Positions 16,680 through 25,441 of a DNA stretch of 48,918 nucleotides are shown here, piece after piece. The stretch is from Shewanella sp. TC10 (GTDB taxonomy: Bacteria > Pseudomonadota > Gammaproteobacteria > Enterobacterales > Shewanellaceae): positions 67,935 to 116,852 of the forward strand of contig NZ_VKHR01000007.1 of the NCBI RefSeq assembly GCF_009663145.1, written 5' to 3'. Position 1 is the first letter of the stretch. Every line of letters begins with the position of its first letter. The notes under the pieces are model-generated. The model was not told where the DNA came from and did no database searches. It was given only the letters and a program-made list of their open reading frames with translations. Both the position numbers and the translations under genes were made by a program.

Positions 16680-17741
16680 ATGTTTCTCACACGAGCATTG
16701 ATTTTCACCCTTGTTGCAATCTCCTCAACAGGGTTTTATACACCTATGGTTTCAGCAACTGATAAAGCATCAGTTAAATCAATGCCAAATGAACTGCTTA
16801 CTATAAAGCTTCAACAGCACACACCTTATTTACAGTTCGATGGCCAAATTGAAGCGATAAAAGCCGCCACAGTTTCAGCGCAAACTGCGGGAAGAATTCT
16901 TAAGCTCAATTACGATGTTAACGACACTGTGCCAGCAGGAGCTGCGCTATTAGAAATTACCAGTAAAGAGCAAGGCGCTGGGCTTGCAGCAGCTGAAGCA
17001 GAATTAGCCCAAGCGCAAGCAAGAAATATAGAGTCCCAAGCTCAATTTAAACGTTATCAGGAATTGTTTCCTAAAGGCGCAATTTCAAAAGGGGCAATGG
17101 ATGAAGCCACCGCCAATTCAGCCTCAAGTTTACAAGCGGTATCAGCTGCAAATGCAAAACTAATACAAGCCAAAGAAACCCTAAACTACACCACAGTTAA
17201 TGCTCCCTTTAGTGGCCGAGTCACCCAGCGTTTTGTAGAACAGGGCGAAACCGTCACTGTAGGCCAAGCTCTCTATGCGGGTTACTCAACCGACAATATG
17301 CGCGCTATATTCCAGCTCCCTCAGCAGTACCGATCCCTTGTCGATTCAAACTCTGCCATTGCGGTAGAGTTTGCTTCTGGAATACGTATCAATTCCACTG
17401 ATATTAACCCCTATGTTTTCTTACAAAATGCGGGGCAAAGTTATCAAGTACGTATCAACCTGCCGCAAACTGATATCACTATTTCTCCAGGTGAGTGGGT
17501 CAAAATATTGATTGCAGATACCGCAATCAAACAAATTATCATTCCAAGTTCGGCGGTATTTCGACGTGGTGATTACACTGCAGTATTTCGCCAACGTAAT
17601 AATAAGCTAGTGCAAACCCAAGTGAGGTTGCGCCAAGTAGATAATGACAGCTTTGTTGTTGAAGCTGGACTTATGGAAGGTGACGAAATCATTGTTCACG
17701 CTACTGACTATTTATTAAATAGCCCAAAAGTAGGCGGGTAA
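16680..17741 (+). CDS. RND efflux periplasmic adaptor (membrane fusion protein)
   Basis: About 353 residues. An N-terminal signal-type hydrophobic segment (FLTRALIFTLVAISSTGFYT) is followed by the HlyD/AcrA plan: lipoyl half (TVSAQTAGRILKLNYDVNDT), an alpha-hairpin coiled coil of Ala/Gln-rich helices (about 105-165), the second lipoyl half (VNAPFSGRVTQRFVEQGETV) and beta-barrel plus membrane-proximal domains. The ATG at 16680 is preferred over the TTG at 16668. It would link the downstream pump to an outer membrane channel, which is not encoded here. The RND pump starts 4 bases after its stop. Confidence 0.9.
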   Translation: MFLTRALIFTLVAISSTGFYTPMVSATDKASVKSMPNELLTIKLQQHTPYLQFDGQIEAIKAATVSAQTAGRILKLNYDVNDTVPAGAALLEITSKEQGAGLAAAEAELAQAQARNIESQAQFKRYQELFPKGAISKGAMDEATANSASSLQAVSAANAKLIQAKETLNYTTVNAPFSGRVTQRFVEQGETVTVGQALYAGYSTDNMRAIFQLPQQYRSLVDSNSAIAVEFASGIRINSTDINPYVFLQNAGQSYQVRINLPQTDITISPGEWVKILIADTAIKQIIIPSSAVFRRGDYTAVFRQRNNKLVQTQVRLRQVDNDSFVVEAGLMEGDEIIVHATDYLLNSPKVGG

Positions 17742-17745
17742 TATA

Positions 17746-20700
17746 ATGACTGAATCAACTAATCTTGGCATTTCAGGAAGAATAGCTAAAAGCTTTCAAT
17801 CAAGCGCCATCACTCCTCTATTAGCGCTATTGGCTCTGTTGTTGGGTTTATTTGCTATTTTCGTCACCCCAAAAGAAGAAGAGCCACAAATAGATGTCAC
17901 TTTTGCTGATGTTTATATTCCCTATGTTGGCGCCACACCTGAAGAAGTCTCCAGACAAGTCACCTTACCCGCTGAAAAAATTATTTCTGAGCTTAAAGGA
18001 ATAGATACGCTGTATTCATTTTCGATGAATGATGGCGCGCTAATCATTGCTGTTTTTGATGTTGGTGTGCCTCGTGATCACGCCATTGTTAATTTATACA
18101 ATCAACTGCAATCCAACCAAGATAAGTTTAATAATGCTGCAGGCATTGGCACGCCTTTAATTAAGCCTCGAGGTATTGATGATGTGCCCATCGTCGGCTT
18201 AACCTTGTGGTCAAAAGATCCTGATGTGAATGCTGAAGATCTCACCATTATCGCCACTGAACTTGAAAATGAGTTTAAACGCGTTAAAGGCACCCGCGAA
18301 ATCTACTCAATGGGCCGCCAAGAGCTTGCTGTTAACGTCAGATTAGACCCACTCAAAATGAATCACTACGGCGTGAGTTTTTCAGAGCTAAAGCAGGTGT
18401 TAACGGATAATAATCAAATTTCCATGCCAGGTGATTTAATCCAGCAAAACCAGTTAATTAAAGTTCAAACAGGTCAGTTTCTACAACACCTTGATGATGT
18501 CAGCCAATTAATCATTAAAATCAATAATGCTGGCGATAATAACGACCAAGCAAGTCCGGTGTATTTATCGGATATTGCTGAAGTTAGCTTAAAAGCTGAT
18601 ATTGCCACTGATAATGTTTGGCATGTCGACGCCTCCGGTACTTACCCTGCGGTGACGATCGCCATTGGTAAACAAAGCGGCGAAAATGCTGTCGATATCA
18701 CCAATGACATCATGAGCCGTTTAGCTAAAGTAGATAACCGTTTAATTCCGAATAATGTCGAAGTCACTGTTTCTCGAAACTACGGTGAGACAGCAGGAAA
18801 CAAAGCAAACACGCTCATCCTAAAACTCATGTTTGCCACTATGGCTGTCGTATTGCTGGTATTAATCACCATGGGCAAGCGTGAAGCTCTTGTGGTTGGC
18901 ATTGCCATTATTGTGACCTTAGCAATGACCTTATTCGCTTCTTGGGCTTGGGGATTTACTCTCAATCGAATATCGCTTTTTGCTTTGATTTTTTCTATCG
19001 GTATTTTGGTCGATGACGCCATTGTGGTGGTTGAGAATATTCACCGCCATATGGCGTTAGGCAATAAAGATTTCAAAAAACTGATCCCTTTGGCAGTAGA
19101 TGAGGTTGGTGGTCCGACGATTCTAGCAACGTTTACCGTAATAGCAGCACTTATGCCTATGGCATTTGTTTCTGGCCTTATGGGGCCTTATATGAGCCCT
19201 ATCCCGATAAATTCCAGTATGGGTATGCTTATTTCGCTAGTGGTTGCATTTGTTGTGACCCCTTGGCTGAGTTTAAAGCTGTTAAGGCATAGTGAGCACG
19301 ATAGCAAAAGCAATAGTCATTCAGAGCAGAACAACAATCCTATTTCAGAAAAGTCTGCAACGAGCAAGACCACAGAGCAACAGCCGTTATCTTCTGAAGA
19401 AAGCAAATTACAACGTCTTTTTAGCTGGTTGATGACACCATTTTTAATCGGCCAAAAAGCTGGGTTAGCCCGCTTAGGGCTGACTGGAGCCATCATATTA
19501 TTGATAGCAATGGCGGTTGCATTGCCTGTCGGACAAGCCGTTATTTTAAAAATGCTGCCATTTGATAATAAATCAGAATTTCAGGTACTCGTTGATATGC
19601 CTGAAGGTACGCCTGTAGAGCAAACTCAAAGAGTGCTTAAAGACTTAAGCGAATACTTACTCAGTGTTGATGATGTAGAACACTTGCAATTGTATGCTGG
19701 CACTCACGCACCGATTAACTTTAATGGACTAGTAAGACATTACTTCATGCGACAGAGCCAAGAGTTAGGCGATATTCAAGTGAACTTAGTCGACAAATCT
19801 GAGCGAAGTCGTGATAGCCATGAGATTGCAACTTCTGTTCGCGCCAAATTGCATGAATTGGCCAAACCATATCAAGCGAATATCAAAATCGTGGAAGTAC
19901 CACCAGGACCTCCGGTCTGGTCACCGATATTGGCAGAAGTTTACGCTCCTACGACTGAACTGCGAGAACAAACCGCCAATGCATTAGAGCAGCGCTTTAA
20001 GCAAACAGAACATGTGGTTGATGTGGATATTTATTTGCCTAGCGAAGCTGCCCACTGGCGACTTCATATTGATAGGAGTAAAGCCAAATTATTAGGGCTT
20101 AACTACAGCGACATTGTCGAAACTATTTCGATGGCTGTAGAAGGGACTGATGTCAGCTACTTACACAATAAAAACTATCAATTACCAATCCCTATTCGCT
20201 TGCAGGCGAGTGAAGCATCAAAGCTAAATTTACAGCAAATTCTTGCCCTAAGGCTTACAAATGCTTCTGGATTAAGTATCAGTTTAAGTGATGTGGTGAC
20301 GATTGATCATGGCAACATCAATACACCAATCATCCACAAAAACATGGTGCCGATGATCATGGTGGTTGCCGATATGGCTGGGCCAACTGACAGTCCACTT
20401 TACGGCATGTTTTCGATGTTTGCTGGCATTGAAGATGACAACCAAAGCGGCGCTAATCCTTTTCCTATTAAGCAGCACCTTATTCATCAACCCGATGGCT
20501 TAGATGAAGTGGCTATTTTATGGGATGGCGAATGGAAAATAACCTATGAAACCTTCAGAGACATGGGAATAGCTTATGCCATCGGGATGATTGCTATTTA
20601 CTTACTGGTGGTCAGCCACTTTAAATCTTACCTAGTCCCTTTGGTGATCATGGCGCCTATTCCATTGACAATTATCGGTGTCATGCCAGGTCATGCTTTG

Positions 20701-21039
20701 CTAGGTGCCCATTTCACCGCGCCGTCGATGATTGGCATGATCGCTCTGGCTGGGATCATTGTGCGTAACTCCATTCTATTGGTCGACTTTATCAAATTAG
20801 AAACAGCTAAAGGTATGTCACTTGAGCAAGCAGTTATTCAGTCTGGTGCAGTGCGAGCAAAACCTATTATGTTAACTGCGTTTGCGGCCATGATTGGCGC
20901 ACTGTTTATCATTGATGACCCTATCTTCAACGGTCTCGCTATCAGCTTAATTTTTGGCATTTTTATATCCAGTATTTTGACCTTAGTCGTCATTCCTATT
21001 TTGTACTACAGCGTAATGAAAAATCGACAATTTATATAA
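17746..21039 (+). CDS. RND-family efflux pump inner membrane permease
   Basis: 1097 residues, slightly longer than AcrB-type pumps (about 1030-1050). It has the usual duplicated layout: TM1, a large periplasmic porter loop, TM2-6 with ILVDDAIVVVENIHRH (the proton-relay Asp pair region), TM7, a second periplasmic loop and TM8-12 with GMIALAGIIVRNSILLVDFI. The extra length is mainly a hydrophilic Ser/Gln/Glu/Asn-rich cytoplasmic insert at about residues 515-558 between the two halves. Substrate unknown. The downstream DUF2892 and rhodanese genes hint at a sulfur, thiol or metal link rather than a general drug pump, but this is inference from context. Confidence 0.92.
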   Translation: MTESTNLGISGRIAKSFQSSAITPLLALLALLLGLFAIFVTPKEEEPQIDVTFADVYIPYVGATPEEVSRQVTLPAEKIISELKGIDTLYSFSMNDGALIIAVFDVGVPRDHAIVNLYNQLQSNQDKFNNAAGIGTPLIKPRGIDDVPIVGLTLWSKDPDVNAEDLTIIATELENEFKRVKGTREIYSMGRQELAVNVRLDPLKMNHYGVSFSELKQVLTDNNQISMPGDLIQQNQLIKVQTGQFLQHLDDVSQLIIKINNAGDNNDQASPVYLSDIAEVSLKADIATDNVWHVDASGTYPAVTIAIGKQSGENAVDITNDIMSRLAKVDNRLIPNNVEVTVSRNYGETAGNKANTLILKLMFATMAVVLLVLITMGKREALVVGIAIIVTLAMTLFASWAWGFTLNRISLFALIFSIGILVDDAIVVVENIHRHMALGNKDFKKLIPLAVDEVGGPTILATFTVIAALMPMAFVSGLMGPYMSPIPINSSMGMLISLVVAFVVTPWLSLKLLRHSEHDSKSNSHSEQNNNPISEKSATSKTTEQQPLSSEESKLQRLFSWLMTPFLIGQKAGLARLGLTGAIILLIAMAVALPVGQAVILKMLPFDNKSEFQVLVDMPEGTPVEQTQRVLKDLSEYLLSVDDVEHLQLYAGTHAPINFNGLVRHYFMRQSQELGDIQVNLVDKSERSRDSHEIATSVRAKLHELAKPYQANIKIVEVPPGPPVWSPILAEVYAPTTELREQTANALEQRFKQTEHVVDVDIYLPSEAAHWRLHIDRSKAKLLGLNYSDIVETISMAVEGTDVSYLHNKNYQLPIPIRLQASEASKLNLQQILALRLTNASGLSISLSDVVTIDHGNINTPIIHKNMVPMIMVVADMAGPTDSPLYGMFSMFAGIEDDNQSGANPFPIKQHLIHQPDGLDEVAILWDGEWKITYETFRDMGIAYAIGMIAIYLLVVSHFKSYLVPLVIMAPIPLTIIGVMPGHALLGAHFTAPSMIGMIALAGIIVRNSILLVDFIKLETAKGMSLEQAVIQSGAVRAKPIMLTAFAAMIGALFIIDDPIFNGLAISLIFGIFISSILTLVVIPILYYSVMKNRQFI

Positions 21040-21067
21040 GAATAAAAAGGTATTTAAGGAGAATCAC

Positions 21068-21286
21068 ATGTCTTTAGAAAGAACTATTATGGCGTTTGCC
21101 GGTTTTATGGTGTTGCTATCTTTAGGATTAACAACCTGGGTAAATCATAATTTTATCTGGCTAACCCTATTTGTTGGGGCTAATCTATTACAAAGTGCCT
21201 TCACGGGATTTTGCCCTGCTGCAATGTTATTTAAAAAGCTAGGCATAAAACCTGAAGCAGAATTAGCCTTGTTACATAAACAATAA
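21068..21286 (+). CDS. DUF2892 membrane protein (YgaP C-terminal domain-like)
   Basis: 72 residues with two membrane segments (about 8-22 and 30-46) and the DUF2892 signature GANLLQSAFTGFCPAAMLFK. The Cys-Pro after TGF is the conserved feature shared with the membrane half of the YgaP-type sulfurtransferase. An RBS (AAGGAG) precedes the ATG, 28 bases after the RND stop. The next gene is a rhodanese, so the two together rebuild the two halves of YgaP (rhodanese plus membrane domain) as separate proteins. Confidence 0.85.
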   Translation: MSLERTIMAFAGFMVLLSLGLTTWVNHNFIWLTLFVGANLLQSAFTGFCPAAMLFKKLGIKPEAELALLHKQ

Positions 21287-21296
21287 AGGAATGACC

Positions 21297-21683
21297 GTGC
21301 AACACATTCAATTAAGCTATTTTAAAAAGCTAGTTTTAGTCTTTTTATGCTGTTTAGCCCTGACGTATACAGCAGCGACTAATGCACAAGATATGAACCC
21401 TGATATAGCTTGGGAAAAGATTAATGCTGGAGCAATGATCCTCGATGTACGAACAGAACAAGAGTTTGCAGCGGGACATATTGAAGGAGCGATTAATATT
21501 CCTTTTGAAGTGGTATTAGCGCAACTAACCAAGCAAAACATATCTAAAGAGACACAAATCGTGCTTTATTGTCGAAGTGGAAGACGAAGCGGTATTGCAA
21601 ATAGTGCGTTAGTCGATGCGGGATTTACTCAAACTTACAATGGCGGTGGTCTGCAAATGCTTGAAGCCCACACAAGTCACTAG
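21297..21683 (+). CDS. Exported rhodanese-like sulfurtransferase
   Basis: About 128 residues. An N-terminal signal-like hydrophobic segment (FKKLVLVFLCCLALTYTAAT) precedes a single rhodanese domain with ILDVRTEQEFAAGHIEGAIN and the active-site loop VLYCRSGRRSGIA carrying the catalytic Cys. The start is set at GTG 21297 because AAAGGA (21285-21290) is then correctly spaced; ATG 21291 lies too close to it but is in the same frame. It moves sulfane sulfur to thiol acceptors, probably in the periplasm. It ends the RND-adaptor/pump/DUF2892 unit. Confidence 0.87.
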   Translation: MQHIQLSYFKKLVLVFLCCLALTYTAATNAQDMNPDIAWEKINAGAMILDVRTEQEFAAGHIEGAINIPFEVVLAQLTKQNISKETQIVLYCRSGRRSGIANSALVDAGFTQTYNGGGLQMLEAHTSH

Positions 21684-21792
21684 TTTTAAAAATGATTAGT
21701 TACCAAAATCATTAGTGTCCAAAGCATTAGCCTGCACATCGAGTAGCTCCATAGTACTGTTTATAAAAATTTTATTTAGTATTTGCACATAA

Positions 21793-21830
21793 AAAAAGCC
21801 GTTGACTCAATATAGAGTAAACGGCTTTTT
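21793..21830. terminator. Bidirectional terminator between rhodanese and acetyltransferase genes
   Basis: AAAAAGCCGTTGACTC and GAGTAAACGGCTTTTT form a 16-position stem with one mismatch and a short AATATA loop, with A- and T-runs at both ends. It separates convergent genes. Confidence 0.88.
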
Positions 21831-21875
21831 GTTTCTTATTAGGCCAATCCATCTAGTTCAGAGGACTTGAATCAA

Positions 21876-22340
21876 TTAGCTCAATGTCTTTTCCATTGGT
21901 ACACAGGCAAGTTCTATTCCTCTGGGCGAGTGAAATATTGCTTGGCGATCACCTGTAAATCCGCAAGTACGATAAAAGTCGACTGCATTTAACGAGGCAT
22001 CTAACTTGAGTGTTTTACAGCTTGTTTGCCTCGCAAGCATTTCTAAATGGCGGATCATCTGCTTGCCAAGCCCCTTACCAAAATGTTCAGGGCGAACAAA
22101 CATTGCATCAACCATTCCATTGTCTAAATCAATCATACCTACGCCAACAACCCTATCGTCAATAACGCAAACATAACCGTATTTTGCAAAGTCATAAACA
22201 AAGCCTACAGGCACATCCCCTTCTGTCCATTTAGCCAATACATCGGCGTTATAATGCCCTGTACATTGAGATAGAATGGCAAGATTACGAATTTCAAATG
22301 CTGTGGCGGCATCTTCCTTGGTCGCTTTTCTAATATGCAT
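21876..22340 (-). CDS. GNAT-family N-acetyltransferase
   Basis: 154 residues from the ATG at 22340, which has GGAGAG four bases upstream; the longer frame from 22373 lacks such a site. The N-terminus IRKATKEDAATAFEIRN and the acetyl-CoA-binding loop FVRPEHFGKGLGKQMIRHLE (R/Q-x-x-G-x-G/A) identify the fold. The C-terminal FYRTCGFTG is also typical. Substrate unknown; the small single-domain form fits acetylation of a small molecule or a protein N-terminus. Probably a single-gene unit, converging on the terminator at 21793-21830. Confidence 0.85.
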   Translation of the reverse strand: MHIRKATKEDAATAFEIRNLAILSQCTGHYNADVLAKWTEGDVPVGFVYDFAKYGYVCVIDDRVVGVGMIDLDNGMVDAMFVRPEHFGKGLGKQMIRHLEMLARQTSCKTLKLDASLNAVDFYRTCGFTGDRQAIFHSPRGIELACVPMEKTLS

Positions 22341-22437
22341 TATCTCTCCATAAAATAAAGGTTTAAGACACATTAAAGATTACGTACTCAAATAACAACA
22401 TGTTGCAAAACTTTCTTAATTAGAGTCGGTTAAATCA

Positions 22438-23013
22438 TTAACTGGCAAGCTTAACCTTCTCAATGCTGTCAGAAATCTCCATAAAACTTGGATTAAGATT
22501 AACATCAACTGGTAGCTTTAATTTTCGCACAATATCATTGGCAGAAATCAGCCCTCTAATCACACCAAGCTCTTTATCCATCACTAAGCAATGTTGATGC
22601 TGTGAGTGCTTTAAAGTCTCAATAACATCACTAATACGAGCTTTTGAAAGCTCCTGGTAATCAATGGCTTTTAGTGCGCTTTTTGGCAGCATAAAGTCTG
22701 ACAGTAATAGCTGCTCTCTTGGAAACCCTTTAGCGACATGCTTCTGCATTTCCTGACTATGAAGCATTTGCAGACTGACAAGTCCCATAAAGTGACCTCT
22801 ATCATCTATCACTATTTTTAATCTCACATGGGATTGCTTCATTAAATGTTCGACGTCGACCGCTGCCGTATTTAATTTAATCACTAAAGGTTTGAGGGTT
22901 TTAAAATCGGTAAAAACAGCAGTTGCGGGTGAGAATATTGTAATATGCTCAGCCACTTCAGGCCGAGCGAGTAAATCTAATTTTTCAACATCATGCAGCG
23001 ATAAGGTCTTCAT
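22438..23013 (-). CDS. CBS-domain pair protein
   Basis: 191 residues from ATG 23013, which has AAGGA seven bases upstream; an in-frame ATG at 23028 has no site. Two CBS motifs are visible. The first is around residues 55-85 (HVRLKIVIDDRGHFMGLVSL); the second is around 130-165 (HQHCLVMDKELGVIRGLISA, ending in a DIVRKL helix). CBS pairs bind adenine nucleotides and modulate a partner, but no partner domain is fused here. The preceding segment DFMLPKSALKAIDYQEL is the inter-motif linker. Function unknown. Confidence 0.75.
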   Translation of the reverse strand: MKTLSLHDVEKLDLLARPEVAEHITIFSPATAVFTDFKTLKPLVIKLNTAAVDVEHLMKQSHVRLKIVIDDRGHFMGLVSLQMLHSQEMQKHVAKGFPREQLLLSDFMLPKSALKAIDYQELSKARISDVIETLKHSQHQHCLVMDKELGVIRGLISANDIVRKLKLPVDVNLNPSFMEISDSIEKVKLAS

Positions 23014-23263
23014 TGTCACATCCTTCATAGACTATACGAGTTCAAACTCCAATTTGTCATCGAGTCTATTGTTAGATGTTTCTATCAATACCTTAAACAA
23101 GATATTAATAGCTTAATTTAGGCTTATCCATTGGATAAGTTGCAATAACATCACAGTCATAAACCTATAAATAAATCTAAATAAAAGCCAAATATAAAAC
23201 GGAGCACGTCGGTATAACAAAGACTAGGTAACTGACAAATTATAGTCTAGTTTTACTGCTTCG

Positions 23264-23800
23264 TTACTTTAAGCGCTCAGGTTGGATCATTAAGCTATTG
23301 GTATCATCTGATAACCAGATTTCACCATCACTAATACTCACTTGGATTTTCATATTGCGCGAAACAAAGACTTCCATCGCTTTGACACTTTCTTCATCAA
23401 TATTGAATACCGACAAGTTTTTATATCTTTGCAGTGCTTGCTCATTTTGCTGCCACCAAATTGGCACACTACGACCAGCATAAGTAATTAATTGAACTTG
23501 TTTAGCACGACCGCAGGCTTTACGAAGCCATTTTTCATCGGCTTGGCCAAACTCAATCCACAGATTAATTTCATCTGACAGGCTTTTTTCCCATAATTCT
23601 GGTTCGTCATCAACGCAAAGACCCTTACTAAATTGCAAAGCATCAGAAGCGTTCATGATAAAAGCAAGCAGTCTTACCATCATACGGCTATCAGTTTCAG
23701 AAGGATGCTGCGCAATAGTAAGTTGATGATCGGCATAGTAGTGCCTATCCATATCAGCAATTTGCAGTGCAGCTTTAAAGACGGTAGCTTTAGGCGCCAT
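23264..23800 (-). CDS. YaeQ family protein
   Basis: 178 residues from ATG 23800 (GGAA five bases upstream), starting MAPKATVFKAALQIADMDRH and with HPSETDSRMMVRLLAFIMNA, both hallmarks of YaeQ. Later blocks are LWIEFGQADEKWLRKACGRA and YAGRSVPIWW. YaeQ has a nuclease-like (PD-(D/E)XK-related) fold but no established activity; older links to RfaH suppression were withdrawn. A strong terminator hairpin lies only about 20 bases upstream of its start, which leaves little room for a promoter and may mean attenuation. Confidence 0.9.
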   Translation of the reverse strand: MAPKATVFKAALQIADMDRHYYADHQLTIAQHPSETDSRMMVRLLAFIMNASDALQFSKGLCVDDEPELWEKSLSDEINLWIEFGQADEKWLRKACGRAKQVQLITYAGRSVPIWWQQNEQALQRYKNLSVFNIDEESVKAMEVFVSRNMKIQVSISDGEIWLSDDTNSLMIQPERLK

Positions 23801-23819
23801 GAGGGTTCCAATCAAATAA

Positions 23820-23864
23820 AAAAACCGAGTTTATACTGTTTATCTTCAGTATGAAACTCGGTTT
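23820..23864 (-). terminator. Intrinsic terminator / possible attenuator ahead of yaeQ
   Basis: AAAACCGAGTTT (23820-23831) pairs with AAACTCGGTTTT (23853-23864). An inner helix ATACTG/CAGTAT extends it past a one-base bulge. Read on the minus strand a run of eight T follows, then the yaeQ ribosome-binding site. It can end the siroheme synthase transcript, or act as an attenuator if the yaeQ promoter lies upstream of it. Confidence 0.85.
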
Positions 23865-23942
23865 TAGTTAACCTGTAAATTAGCTCATCATAATTAGATT
23901 TAAAGACTAAACCTAACCCTTGTAAGATTCACTCTTATGAAA

Positions 23943-24878
23943 TTAAAGTGCACCCGGTTGTAAATGTTTAGCCATGGGGAAATGCGCTTTAAGTTTTTCC
24001 AGCTTTTCTTGATTAACAACTAAAAGCAAACGCTCTCCATGTTGATATTTCTCTGCGATTGCACTGAGGGATGGGATAGGCTCACGACTGGCATCTCGTC
24101 TGACGAGTTCGTTGATATCAGTCACTAGTTTGCCGTTAACCTGAATAGCATTATCAACATCAGAGTAGAATATATCTATCTTTTGCAGTAATGGCATAGC
24201 AGCAATTGGCAACATAGCGGCATTGTCATTTTCATTGAATAATAAAATCTCGCCTTCGGCGCCATAACTGCTAAATGCATCTTGATAATGACTTTCAGTC
24301 ACGCCATCAAAACGGTCACTATTTAAATTAAAAAAACGCTCCCAAAATAAGCGACGTTCTTTTCCTGAAGATATTTTATGCTGCACTTCTGAGCGCTTAG
24401 AAGCGACAAAATCAAATAATGGACTCAATGATTGAGGTAATAGCGTTTCAAGCCGTGAGCGAATGGTACGAGCAAATACAGGGGCTGCACCAGCAGTGCT
24501 TATCGCTACCACTAATCTGCCTCGGTCTACAATTGAAGGGGTAATAAAACGACAAAAACTTGGGTTATCAACTACGTTAACCCAAATACCCTTTTGAGTG
24601 GCTATGACAGCAAAGTCCATATTGAGTTGTTCATTCGCTGTTGCCATGTATATCACGTCATAATCGGCTATATCTGCAACTTGGACTTCACGGCGAGATA
24701 ACTTGATCCGGCCTTTTGTTTCATAAGCGCATATTTCGTCGGCGACATCTGGCGCAATAACATCAATTTCAGCTTCCGTCCGAGATAACAAATCTAGCTT
24801 TCTGGTGGCCACTTCACCGGCGCCAACAATTAGCACATTTAAATTTTTTGTATCCACAAACAATGGAAAGTATTGCAT
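23943..24878 (-). CDS. Precorrin-2 dehydrogenase / sirohydrochlorin ferrochelatase (siroheme synthase N-terminal type)
   Basis: 311 residues equivalent to the CysG N-terminal half or yeast Met8: it oxidises precorrin-2 with NAD+ and inserts Fe2+ to give siroheme for sulfite and nitrite reductases. The Rossmann motif VLIVGAGEVATRKLDLL is at residues 15-31. Further blocks are VIYMATANEQLN, GIWVNVVDNPSFCRFITPS and the AISTAGAAPVFARTIRSRLE region. The dimerisation/helical domain follows to about residue 200. The last ~100 residues (after FFNLNSDRF) do not match a SAM-methyltransferase domain or any family I recognise. The methyltransferase half of CysG is absent from this locus. Confidence 0.88.
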   Translation of the reverse strand: MQYFPLFVDTKNLNVLIVGAGEVATRKLDLLSRTEAEIDVIAPDVADEICAYETKGRIKLSRREVQVADIADYDVIYMATANEQLNMDFAVIATQKGIWVNVVDNPSFCRFITPSIVDRGRLVVAISTAGAAPVFARTIRSRLETLLPQSLSPLFDFVASKRSEVQHKISSGKERRLFWERFFNLNSDRFDGVTESHYQDAFSSYGAEGEILLFNENDNAAMLPIAAMPLLQKIDIFYSDVDNAIQVNGKLVTDINELVRRDASREPIPSLSAIAEKYQHGERLLLVVNQEKLEKLKAHFPMAKHLQPGAL

Positions 24879-24993
24879 TTATTATTCTCGATAAATCAAC
24901 TTGTGCTGACTATAACCATTTTACTCATGGCTTGTCCTAGTTAATTTGGCTATCAAACATAATCATTTAATATGACTTAATGGATTATTGAGA

Positions 24994-25311
24994 TCAGTTG
25001 TGGGGGGTACTTTGAGGTAAGCTACATTGCCAACATAACTCAAAGCTGCCGTCATTCATTTCATGACAATGTAAACATTGCCACTCTGGACGATCCATAT
25101 CGTGGGATTCAAGAATGGTTTGTGCTTGTTCTAATTGATTTTGGTTAACCCATAAATCAACAGTTTGCATTTCAGCAGGAAGCTCTCCTACTCCACCAAC
25201 AAGTGCTTCACCTGTTAGCTCTACCATAATGCCATTGGTCTCTAGTAGCCCTTTCCAAGTATGCGCTTGGAGTAAGTTACCGCCTGTTAATAATACTTTT
25301 CTATCTTCCAT
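24994..25311 (-). CDS. DUF2007 protein with C-terminal zinc-ribbon
   Basis: 105 residues. Residues about 4-70 fit DUF2007 (putative signal-transducing fold: LLTGGNLLQAHTWKGLLETN, then WVNQNQLEQAQTILES). Residues about 77-97 are a RanBP2-like zinc-finger pattern, WQCLHCHEMNDGSFELCWQC, with two CxxC pairs (CLHC, CWQC). The start ATG 25311 is preceded by an A/G-rich site. Function unknown; the combination suggests a small binding or adaptor protein. Confidence 0.8.
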   Translation of the reverse strand: MEDRKVLLTGGNLLQAHTWKGLLETNGIMVELTGEALVGGVGELPAEMQTVDLWVNQNQLEQAQTILESHDMDRPEWQCLHCHEMNDGSFELCWQCSLPQSTPHN

Positions 25312-25441
25312 TATTATTCCTACTGCTATTGCTCTACTGGCAAATTTTTAATTATCCTACTTGTAAATGGTTCTTGATGTCGAGCATTGATTAAACTTTA
25401 TACTCAATATATGCTCATGTTAGTTCTAAAAGGAGAACAAT

